Position numbers and translations under genes: made by a program. The notes under the pieces were generated by a model. The model was not told where the DNA came from, ran no database searches, and saw nothing but the letters and a program-made list of their open reading frames with translations. Below are positions 1-7,180 of a stretch of 7,631 bases of DNA, piece after piece. Source of the stretch: JALXCG01 sp026991065 [NCBI: Gemmatimonadota bacterium] (GTDB taxonomy: Bacteria > GCA-2686955); assembly GCA_026991065.1 (NCBI GenBank), contig JALXCG010000177.1, positions 1-7,631 on the forward strand. The letters run 5' to 3'. Position 1 is the stretch's first letter. Every line of letters starts with the position of its first letter.

Positions 1-22
1 CAACGCCCCATCCGCGGCGTTG
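1..22 (-). terminator. Candidate terminator hairpin after icd
   Basis: Bases 1-7 (CAACGCC) and 16-22 (GGCGTTG) form a perfect 7-bp stem with an 8-base loop. It lies about 20 bases beyond the icd stop codon in the direction of icd transcription. Any U-tract would fall before base 1, outside the window, so intrinsic termination cannot be confirmed. A second small dyad, AGGCT-CC-AGCCT at 33-44, overlaps the stop codon. Confidence 0.4.
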
Positions 23-42
23 GCGACGCGACAGGCTCCAGC

Positions 43-2268
<2,226 letters not shown>

Positions 2269-2273
2269 TTTTT

Positions 2274-2278
2274 CTCCT
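2274..2278 (-). promoter_or_regulatory. icd ribosome binding site
   Basis: Read on the minus strand this is AGGAG, followed by five A residues and the ATG at 2268-2266. It fixes the icd start. Confidence 0.8.
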
Positions 2279-2280
2279 AA

Positions 2281-2400
2281 AGCGGACTCCGCCCGGGCTC
2301 ATCAACGATCCGGACGCACGGGTCGGCGGAGGGGTCGTCCGGGGCAGTTGCACAACACAGCAGGGGCGATCCGGACCGCGAGCCCGGCGATCCCTGCAAA
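2281..2400 (-). promoter_or_regulatory. Structured 5' leader of icd
   Basis: If the promoter at 2408-2436 is used, icd has a leader of roughly 130 bases. It contains a perfect 7-bp stem (2310-2316 with 2336-2342, CCGGACG/CGTCCGG). A second, partial stem pairs 2361-2365 with 2392-2396. The 10-mer CGATCCGGAC also occurs twice, at 2306-2315 and 2367-2376. No known riboswitch class is recognised. GC-rich DNA forms such stems easily, so a regulatory role is only a possibility. Confidence 0.3.
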
Positions 2401-2407
2401 GAGTGCT

Positions 2408-2436
2408 TTTATACTCCCCCCGCGGCCCCGGATCAA
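2408..2436 (-). promoter_or_regulatory. Candidate sigma70 promoter for icd
   Basis: On the minus strand, TTGATC (2436-2431) is followed by exactly 17 bases and TATAAA (2413-2408). Hexamer quality and spacing fit a housekeeping promoter, and it points at icd with a start expected near 2401. It was found by eye, with no start-site data. Confidence 0.5.
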
Positions 2437-2877
2437 CGCCGGCGACCCAACCTCGGTCATCAGCGGTGACTTGGATCGCGCCGGATGCAGATCGCCTTCA
2501 GGCGCTTGCGCCCCCAACCCGAGGCCGGAACCGGGGATTTCAGCGAAAACGCCCCTTCTGCTTGCGGCGAGCGCCGCCCCTTGCCTTACTTCGAACTACC
2601 CGTTCAGGCCGCCGGTCTCCCTCAGGAACCCCTGGGCCAGCCCGTCAAGTTCAAGGGGACCAAGGGGTCGCGGATCTGTTCTCCCTGCGGTTATACTGGC
2701 TTCAACGGGGATGCGAAGATGGCACAAATACTCGTGGATCACCAGAATAGAGGAGGGTTTGCCATGCGCCACCACGCTTTGCTCCGCTTTCCCAATCCCG
2801 CCCTGCACGCCAAAGACCTCCGCAACCGGTCGGTGCTGCTGGGGATGGGACCGGGGAGTGACCGGCCGGTGAACCCC
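2437..2877. other. Intergenic region without a convincing gene
   Basis: About 440 bases between the icd promoter and the fold-back element. Open frames exist on both strands but their translations are rich in Arg, Pro and Gly, resemble no family I know, and look like by-products of high GC. The one notable signal is a perfect AGGAGG at 2751-2756 before an ATG at 2764. That frame runs uninterrupted into the lysR gene. The stretch could be the remains of a mobile element or a decayed gene, but nothing in the sequence identifies it. Confidence 0.4.
2751..2766 (+). promoter_or_regulatory. Perfect Shine-Dalgarno plus ATG of unknown use
   Basis: AGGAGGG at 2751-2757, six spacer bases and an ATG at 2764-2766 make the best-looking translation start in the intergenic region. 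The frame stays open through the fold-back element and is in phase with lysR, which would give a 123-codon N-terminal extension. That extension (starting MRHHALLRFPNPALHAKD) matches no domain I recognise and lies upstream of a normal LysR start, so I do not call it coding. Confidence 0.25.
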
Positions 2878-3042
2878 AGGAGCGTGTCGCGCATTGTCTT
2901 CGCGTCGCCCCGCATCCGTCCCTGCTCCGATCTCTGCGTTGCTAAGTCCTTGAAAGGCAACCAGCCTTCCTGCGGACTCAGCGCCTTGATCTCGAAGCAG
3001 GCCCGAACACGGGGCTCGAAAGCCAATGCGCGACACGCTCCT
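2878..3042. repeat. 165-bp fold-back element (MITE-like)
   Basis: The outer 19 bases are perfect inverted repeats: AGGAGCGTGTCGCGCATTG at 2878-2896 and its exact reverse complement at 3024-3042. The symmetry continues inward along almost the whole element. CCCCG (2908-2912) pairs with CGGGG (3010-3014), CCTGCT (2921-2926) with AGCAGG (2996-3001), and GATC (2929-2932) with GATC (2988-2991). AGTCC (2945-2949) pairs with GGACT (2974-2978), and AAGGC (2954-2958) with GCCTT (2964-2968) around a 5-base loop. The common centre is near 2960-2961. GAAC occurs just outside on both sides (2871-2874 and 3044-3047), a possible but weak target duplication. It has no coding capacity. This fits a miniature inverted-repeat element or the collapsed remnant of an insertion sequence. 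It sits 90 bases upstream of lysR. Confidence 0.7.
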
Positions 3043-3118
3043 AGAACGCAGTTTGCCGACGCAAGTCGCCACCGCACCAGACCACGTGCTCGGCCGGACA
3101 GGCCAACCCTGCCGGACC

Positions 3119-3123
3119 AGGAG
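3119..3123 (+). promoter_or_regulatory. lysR ribosome binding site
   Basis: AGGAG followed by nine bases and GTG at 3133-3135. It supports the GTG start, which places the helix-turn-helix at the very N terminus as in all LysR proteins, over starts further upstream in the same open frame. Confidence 0.75.
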
Positions 3124-3132
3124 AAGAGACCG

Positions 3133-4119
3133 GTGGAACTCCATCAACTCAGTTGTTTCGTTGCAGTTGCGGAAGAAGGAGGCTTTAACCGTGCGAGCCA
3201 TCGATTGCGGATAACGCAGCCGGCAGTCTCCTATCAGGTCAAGCAACTTGAGAGCGAGTTGGATTGCGCACTTTTCCTGCGTGGGCCTCGGGGCGTGACC
3301 ACCACCCACGCCGGTCGCGTTCTGCTGAGCCAGGCGCATCGTATCTTTGAGGCAGTGCGGCGCGCGGAGCACGCCATTGAACGATTGACTGAGGGCGTGG
3401 CCGGAGACGTTCGCATCGGAACGGTCAACAGCGTGGGCATGTATGTGTTTCCCGCGGTTCTTCGGAGCATGCGGTCGCAGTTCTCCAAGGTGCACATGAC
3501 CATTCTGTACAGGAACTACGAGGAGGTCATGGAGGCGCTGCACACGAACCAAGTGGAGTTTGCGGTGGTCGCCAACCCGGCGCCGGACCGCTCCTACGTG
3601 ATCGAAACTCTTCTGGAGGAGCCGGTGTCGCTGGTCTGTGGGCGCGCGCATCCCCTCTTCGGCCGCACGGAAGTAGGAGTCGATGCTTTGCGCCACACCG
3701 ACTTTGTTGCCCTTACCGACGATAGCCCCACCGGGCAGCTGTGCCGGGACTATATGCACTTGCTCGGGCTGCAGGCGGAGCCTGTTGTCTTGACCGAGAA
3801 TGTCGAAACGGTCAAGCGAATGGTGGAAATTGGCCTGGGGGTAGCTCTCTTGCCCAATATGACCACCTCGGAAGAGATTAGCTGCGCGATGCGTTTGGCG
3901 GGGCGGCTCGCACGCATCAAGATCTCCCCCAAATTGACTCGACGCATTGCCTTGGTGCGATGGCAGGATGCGGATCTCAGCCCGGCTGCGAACGCGTTCA
4001 TCGACCTGCTCCGTGAGCGCTGCCGCACTTGGTGCGATTGCAACGTCGGCCTTCATGGCGAGCGTTGTCGAACCTGGGTGGATTGTCAGGAGCGGCAGGC
4101 GGGGCTGACCGCCGAATAG
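3133..4119 (+). CDS. LysR-type transcriptional regulator with Cys-rich tail
   Basis: This 328-residue protein starts at GTG as (V/M)ELHQLSCFVAVAEEGGF. Residues 1-60 form the LysR winged helix-turn-helix (AS-x-LRITQPAVSYQVKQLESELDCALF pattern, residues 21-48). A helical linker follows, then an effector-binding domain over about residues 91-290, opening with GDVRIGTV and including the late VETVKRMVEIGLGVALLPN block typical of the family. Such proteins bind DNA as tetramers and respond to a small ligand. Being upstream of and co-directional with aprBA (187 bases between genes), it is a likely regulator of APS reductase, perhaps sensing a sulfur intermediate, but the ligand is not visible in the sequence. 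It is about 25-30 residues longer than usual. Residues 295-328 are a tail with five cysteines (C297, C301, C303, C312, C318) built from two copies of an ERCRTWxDC unit. The open frame extends upstream to 2485 but that part has no LysR character. Confidence 0.93.
   Translation: MELHQLSCFVAVAEEGGFNRASHRLRITQPAVSYQVKQLESELDCALFLRGPRGVTTTHAGRVLLSQAHRIFEAVRRAEHAIERLTEGVAGDVRIGTVNSVGMYVFPAVLRSMRSQFSKVHMTILYRNYEEVMEALHTNQVEFAVVANPAPDRSYVIETLLEEPVSLVCGRAHPLFGRTEVGVDALRHTDFVALTDDSPTGQLCRDYMHLLGLQAEPVVLTENVETVKRMVEIGLGVALLPNMTTSEEISCAMRLAGRLARIKISPKLTRRIALVRWQDADLSPAANAFIDLLRERCRTWCDCNVGLHGERCRTWVDCQERQAGLTAE
4015..4086 (+). repeat. Diverged tandem repeat encoding ERCRTWxDC twice
   Basis: Two 27-base units, 4015-4041 and 4060-4086, have a 45-base period and lie in the lysR 3' end. 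They encode ERCRTWCDC and ERCRTWVDC. Of the eight identical residues, five codons differ only at the third base (CGC/CGT, TGC/TGT, CGC/CGA, ACT/ACC, TGC/TGT). The DNA has diverged while the peptide has been kept. Confidence 0.75.
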
Positions 4120-4306
4120 GGCCGCCGCAAGGGGCAATCAGCCGTCTCTATACTGGGCATCGAAAGATTCGCTTTGACCGCGCCTTCTCCCCGGTTGCAA
4201 CCTACGGGCGATGCCGCTGCGGTACGTAACCGATCTACACGCGTTCGATGACGTGGCCCCAATTTCCGGTGAGTGATTCGGCAGCGGAAACCTCGTGGAG
4301 GCTCTT
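4120..4306 (+). promoter_or_regulatory. aprB upstream control region
   Basis: This 187-base gap between lysR and aprB holds several dyads: CGAA-AGA-TTCG at 4161-4171, the perfect palindrome GGTTGCAACC at 4193-4202, and the imperfect GGTACGTAACC at 4221-4231. The centres are about 32 and 28 bases apart, close to three helical turns each, a spacing that could suit a LysR-type tetramer. A 6-bp stem (TTTCCG 4263-4268 with CGGAAA 4285-4290) lies just before the ribosome binding site. TTGACC at 4174-4179 resembles a -35 box, but I find no well-spaced -10, so no promoter is assigned. Confidence 0.4.
4297..4301 (+). promoter_or_regulatory. aprB ribosome binding site
   Basis: GGAGG with five bases to the ATG at 4307-4309. 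This decides the start: the in-frame GTG at 4295 overlaps this site, and AprB proteins begin MPSFV. Confidence 0.85.
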
Positions 4307-4741
4307 ATGCCAAGCTTCGTGCGGCCGGATAAGTGCGATGGCTGCAAGGCGCTCGATAAGACCGCCTGCCAGTTCATCTGTCCCAATGATCTGATGGCGC
4401 TCAATACCGACACAATGAAGGCCTACAACCAGGAACCCCATCAATGCTGGGAGTGCTACTGCTGCGTCAAGATTTGCCCTCAGGGTGCGATTGACGTTCG
4501 CGGCTATGCGGACTTTGTCCCGATGGGTGCTTCAGTCGTACCGCTACGTTCCACTGACTCGATCATGTGGACCGTGAAGTTCAGAAACGGAAGCGTCAAG
4601 CGCTTCAAGTTCCCCATCCGGACCACGCCAGAAGGAGAAGCCGACCCGTCCGGAGGCTGGTCAACTGAACCGAGCCTTGATGACCATGTGCTCGCCACCG
4701 AACCGGATTCTCTCGGCACCGCCGATGTATGGACCCAATAA
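4307..4741 (+). CDS. aprB: Adenylylsulfate reductase, beta subunit
   Basis: This 144-residue ferredoxin-like subunit of dissimilatory APS reductase passes electrons between a membrane or soluble partner and the FAD of AprA in the cytoplasm. The N terminus MPSFVRPDKCDGC is characteristic. One [4Fe-4S] set is C10, C13, C21 and C25 (in the insert-bearing CDGCKALDKTACQFICP segment). The other is C47, C50, C53 and C57 (CWECYCCVKICPQGAIDVRGY). W48 corresponds to the tryptophan placed between the clusters in the Archaeoglobus enzyme. The C-terminal part, from about residue 70 (VPLRSTDSIMWTVKFRNG), matches the beta-sheet and tail that wrap around AprA. Length is normal for the family. C52 is an additional cysteine inside the second motif, where I recall serine in the archaeal enzyme. 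It is followed 21 bases later by aprA, so the two are clearly co-transcribed. Confidence 0.98.
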   Translation: MPSFVRPDKCDGCKALDKTACQFICPNDLMALNTDTMKAYNQEPHQCWECYCCVKICPQGAIDVRGYADFVPMGASVVPLRSTDSIMWTVKFRNGSVKRFKFPIRTTPEGEADPSGGWSTEPSLDDHVLATEPDSLGTADVWTQ

Positions 4742-4749
4742 GAGACACC

Positions 4750-4754
4750 AGGAG
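4750..4754 (+). promoter_or_regulatory. aprA ribosome binding site
   Basis: AGGAG eight bases before the ATG at 4763, inside the short aprB-aprA gap. It indicates independent translation initiation within one transcript. Confidence 0.8.
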
Positions 4755-4762
4755 TAACTCAA

Positions 4763-6640
4763 ATGCAGGATTTCTCGACGGTCGAGATCGAAACTGACCT
4801 CCTGATTCTCGGAGGCGGTATGGCGGCCTGCGGGGCAGCTGTTGAGGCAGCCCACTGGGCCAAGAAGAATGGGCTCAAGGTCACGATGGTTGACAAGGCG
4901 ACTCCGGATCGCTCCGGCGCGGTTGCCATGGGCCTTTCCGCGATCAACCAGTACGTTGGCTTGAAAGATGGGGCCAACACGATCAAAGACTATGTGGACT
5001 ACGTCCGCAACGATCTGATGGGCATTTGCCGTGAAGATCTGGTCGCCAGCATTGCCCGCCATGTGGATAGCTCTGTACATCTTTTCGAGAAATGGGGGCT
5101 CCCCATTTGGACAGACAAAGATGGCGGTTACGTCCACGAGGGGCGCTGGCAATTGATGATCAATGGTGAGTCCTACAAGATCATCGTTGCCGAGGCTGCC
5201 AAGAATGCCGTGGGTGGAGACAACATCTACGACCGTGTCTTTATTACGGAGCCGCTGATGGACGGTGGCCGTTGCGTAGGCGCGGTCGGGTTCTCGGTGC
5301 GCGAGAACAAGTTCTACGTATTCAAGTCGAAGGCCACGATCTGTGCCATGGGTGGCGCGGTCGGTGTGTTCAAGCCGCGTTCCACTGGAGAGGGTTCGGG
5401 TCGCGCCTGGTATCCACCATTCAATTCGGGCGCTTCCGCCTATTTCACCATCAAAGCCGGCGCAGAGATGACCTGCCAGGAAGTGCGCTTCATTCCGGTG
5501 CGCTTCAAAGATGCGTACGGACCGGTGGGTGCTTGGTTCCTTCTCTTTAAGTCGCAAGCGACAAATGCGCTGGGTGAAGCCTATATGCAGACCCGCCGAG
5601 GCGAGTTGGACAACTGGGCGCCTTACGGAAAGGTGAAGCCGGTTCCCGCGAATCTGCGCAACTACCTGATGCTGCTCGATGTCATGGAAGGCAAGGGCCC
5701 CATCTATATGCAGACCGCGGAAGCGATTCAGAAGATTGCCGAATCGGAAACCGATCCCAAGAAGGCCAAGAAGAAGCTCAAGGAGTTGGAGTCGGAAGCC
5801 TGGGAAGACTTCCTCGATATGACCATCTCGCAGGCCATTCTCTGGGCCGCAACCAACATTCAGCCCGAGGAGAGCCCCTCCGAGATCGCCGCGGCTGAGC
5901 CCTACTTCATCGGTTCGCACTCAGGTGCTTCCGGTGCCTGGGTCAGTGGCCCGAAGGATCTGGCTCCGGACGAGTATTTCTGGGGCTATGAGAACATGAC
6001 GACGATCACCGGCCTCTTTGCCGCTGGTGATGCTTCTGGTGCTTCGTCGCACAAATTCTCCTCAGGATCGCATGCCGAGGGTCGAATTGCCGGCAAGGCG
6101 GCCATTCGCTACATCGTCAACGAGAAGCCCCCGCTGCCCAATCTTGATTCGGCGCGGATCGACGCCTTGAAGACCAGAATCCTCAAGCCGCTCGCACTCT
6201 ACGACGAATTCAAGGACGCAACCACTCAGACGGATGTTAACCCCAACTACATCCTGCCTCGCAGCTACATGCAACGCCTGCAGAAACTCATGGACGAGTA
6301 TGCCGGTGGCGTTTCCTCACAGTTCTGCACATCGAAGACGAATCTGAATCGGGCATTGGAGTTGCTTGATTTCCTGAAGGAAGATGCAGAGAACCTGGCG
6401 GCTTCGAATCTGCATGAGCTGATGCGTTGCTGGGAGAACATCCACCGCACTTACCAGGCCGAAGCCCATGTGCGGGCGATGCTTTTCCGTGACGAGACTC
6501 GTTGGCCGGGGTACTACTTCCGCACTGATACGCCGAAGATGGACAATGAAAACTGGAATGTTTTCGTCAACTGCACCTTCGACGCGGAAACCAATGAATG
6601 GAACTTCAAGAAGGTTCCGATTGTGACCATCCTCTCCTGA
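4763..6640 (+). CDS. aprA: Adenylylsulfate reductase, alpha subunit
   Basis: This 625-residue FAD-containing catalytic subunit interconverts APS and sulfite plus AMP. It belongs to the fumarate reductase/succinate dehydrogenase flavoprotein family. The dinucleotide-binding motif is at residues 13-24 (LLILGGGMAACG). Characteristic AprA blocks follow: DRSGAVAMGLSAINQYVG (49-66), HEGRWQLMINGESYK (125-139), GRAWYPPFNSGASAYFTIKA (213-232), EVRFIPVRFKDAYGPVGAWF (240-259), GSHSGASGAWVSGP (384-397) and a FAD-contacting GLFAAGDASGASSHKFSSGS segment (417-436). N62, one of the arginines at 243/247, and H386 are the likely equivalents of the active-site Asn, Arg and His in the archaeal enzyme. The length is slightly below the archaeal enzyme and normal for bacteria. 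No signal peptide is present, as expected for a cytoplasmic enzyme. The sequence cannot tell the oxidative from the reductive direction. Membrane partners qmoABC or aprM and the sat gene are not adjacent. Confidence 0.98.
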   Translation: MQDFSTVEIETDLLILGGGMAACGAAVEAAHWAKKNGLKVTMVDKATPDRSGAVAMGLSAINQYVGLKDGANTIKDYVDYVRNDLMGICREDLVASIARHVDSSVHLFEKWGLPIWTDKDGGYVHEGRWQLMINGESYKIIVAEAAKNAVGGDNIYDRVFITEPLMDGGRCVGAVGFSVRENKFYVFKSKATICAMGGAVGVFKPRSTGEGSGRAWYPPFNSGASAYFTIKAGAEMTCQEVRFIPVRFKDAYGPVGAWFLLFKSQATNALGEAYMQTRRGELDNWAPYGKVKPVPANLRNYLMLLDVMEGKGPIYMQTAEAIQKIAESETDPKKAKKKLKELESEAWEDFLDMTISQAILWAATNIQPEESPSEIAAAEPYFIGSHSGASGAWVSGPKDLAPDEYFWGYENMTTITGLFAAGDASGASSHKFSSGSHAEGRIAGKAAIRYIVNEKPPLPNLDSARIDALKTRILKPLALYDEFKDATTQTDVNPNYILPRSYMQRLQKLMDEYAGGVSSQFCTSKTNLNRALELLDFLKEDAENLAASNLHELMRCWENIHRTYQAEAHVRAMLFRDETRWPGYYFRTDTPKMDNENWNVFVNCTFDAETNEWNFKKVPIVTILS

Positions 6641-6654
6641 TCTCGAACGGTGTC

Positions 6655-6674
6655 AACGTCTGACTAGAGACGTT
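6655..6674 (+). terminator. Hairpin 1 after aprA
   Basis: AACGTCT (6655-6661) and AGACGTT (6668-6674) form a perfect 7-bp stem with a 6-base loop, followed by TCTTCC. Together with the last stem bases this gives TTTCTT. It lies 14 bases after the aprA stop. The stem is only moderately GC-rich, so it may be a leaky terminator or an mRNA-stabilising hairpin. Confidence 0.4.
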
Positions 6675-6699
6675 TCTTCCAGGGGTTGGACCACCAAAC

Positions 6700-6733
6700 A
6701 GGGCCCCGGGCGCCGTTCAGCGTCCGGGGCCTT
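6700..6733 (+). terminator. Strong GC-rich hairpin between aprA and the zinc-finger gene
   Basis: Bases 6700-6713 and 6720-6733 pair over 14 positions (core GGCCCCGGGCGC with GCGTCCGGGGCC, including two G-U pairs) around a 6-base loop CGTTCA. The upstream flank is A-rich (CCAAACA). The downstream flank has only TTC and no real U-tract. It is likely a terminator or a 3'-end stabiliser for aprBA mRNA, and its position argues against the TTG at 6686 as a start codon. Confidence 0.55.
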
Positions 6734-6745
6734 CGAGTGAGACCG

Positions 6746-7066
6746 ATGCAAGCGCCAGATGCAAAGTCACTGATTTGCGAGCACTGCGGTGCCGAACTTC
6801 AGCCTGTCCTGATGCCGGATGCCGGAGGTTGGGGACAAGACCCGCACTGGGTCTGTTTCAATGACCACTGCACCTACTTCCTGGAGGGGTGGTCCTGGAT
6901 GTGGGAGCGGTATCGCGTCAGAGCATCATATCGTTTTCGCATTGTCGATTCGGTGAATGAGACCGTTTCGCCACTGCCGGTGTGGTCCAAATCCGCGTTG
7001 CGAAACCTGATCATCAAGACGCCAAATGGCCACCCTAACGCCAGAGTTGAGCATCCCGAGGCCTGA
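6746..7066 (+). CDS. Small zinc-finger-like protein (ogr/Delta-like type)
   Basis: This 106-residue protein of unknown function carries a four-cysteine metal-binding pattern: C11-X2-C14 (CEHC) and C37-X4-C42 (CFNDHC). They are joined by a segment ending GGWGQDPHWV. A Trp-rich stretch (EGWSWMWERYRV, residues 47-58) follows, then SYRFRIVD and PLPVWSKSALRNLI. This resembles small proteins usually annotated as ogr/Delta-like zinc fingers, a family assigned from memory. The ATG at 6746 is chosen over an in-frame TTG at 6686 because the latter would translate through the hairpin at 6700-6733. The ribosome site before 6746 is weak (GAGTGAG). It follows aprA in the same direction and is probably co-expressed by read-through, suggesting a link to sulfur or redox metabolism. 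It could act as a small regulator, metal handler or protein partner; the sequence does not decide. Confidence 0.75.
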   Translation: MQAPDAKSLICEHCGAELQPVLMPDAGGWGQDPHWVCFNDHCTYFLEGWSWMWERYRVRASYRFRIVDSVNETVSPLPVWSKSALRNLIIKTPNGHPNARVEHPEA

Positions 7067-7180
7067 GGTAGAGGAGGAGCGCCCGAGTCTCCTTCTGCCA
7101 TTGACTGTGGCGACACCACCCTGGCAGTCGCCGACTCCATCGCTTTGAGCGCGGCTTGATCCGCGCGAGATGAGGATCTC

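Noticed and set aside
28-39. GCGACAGGCTCC resembles the end of the fold-back element (11 of 12 bases)
   Set aside because: The similarity does not extend to either side and no matching partner arm is nearby, so chance is the simplest explanation.
2302-2517. 71-codon minus-strand open frame upstream of icd
   Set aside because: It overlaps the icd promoter, lacks a good ribosome site and has no recognisable features.
3093-3121. Short direct repeat GCCGGACAGG / GCCGGACCAGG upstream of lysR
   Set aside because: It is short, imperfect and in GC-rich DNA; with no further support it is not called an operator.
2596-4137. 513-codon minus-strand open frame across the lysR gene
   Set aside because: It overlaps the LysR gene antisense and the fold-back element, and shows no recognisable protein family.
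4295-4306. GTG at 4295 as the aprB start
   Set aside because: It overlaps the GGAGG ribosome binding site, and AprB proteins begin at the MPSFV methionine at 4307.
4661-5920. 419-codon minus-strand open frame opposite aprA
   Set aside because: It is a shadow of the aprA coding sequence with no domain features.
7103-7132. Small stems (GACTG/CAGTC and GGCGAC/GTCGCC) between the zinc-finger and YkgJ-like genes
   Set aside because: The two stems are short and mutually exclusive, and no U-tract follows, so no terminator is called.
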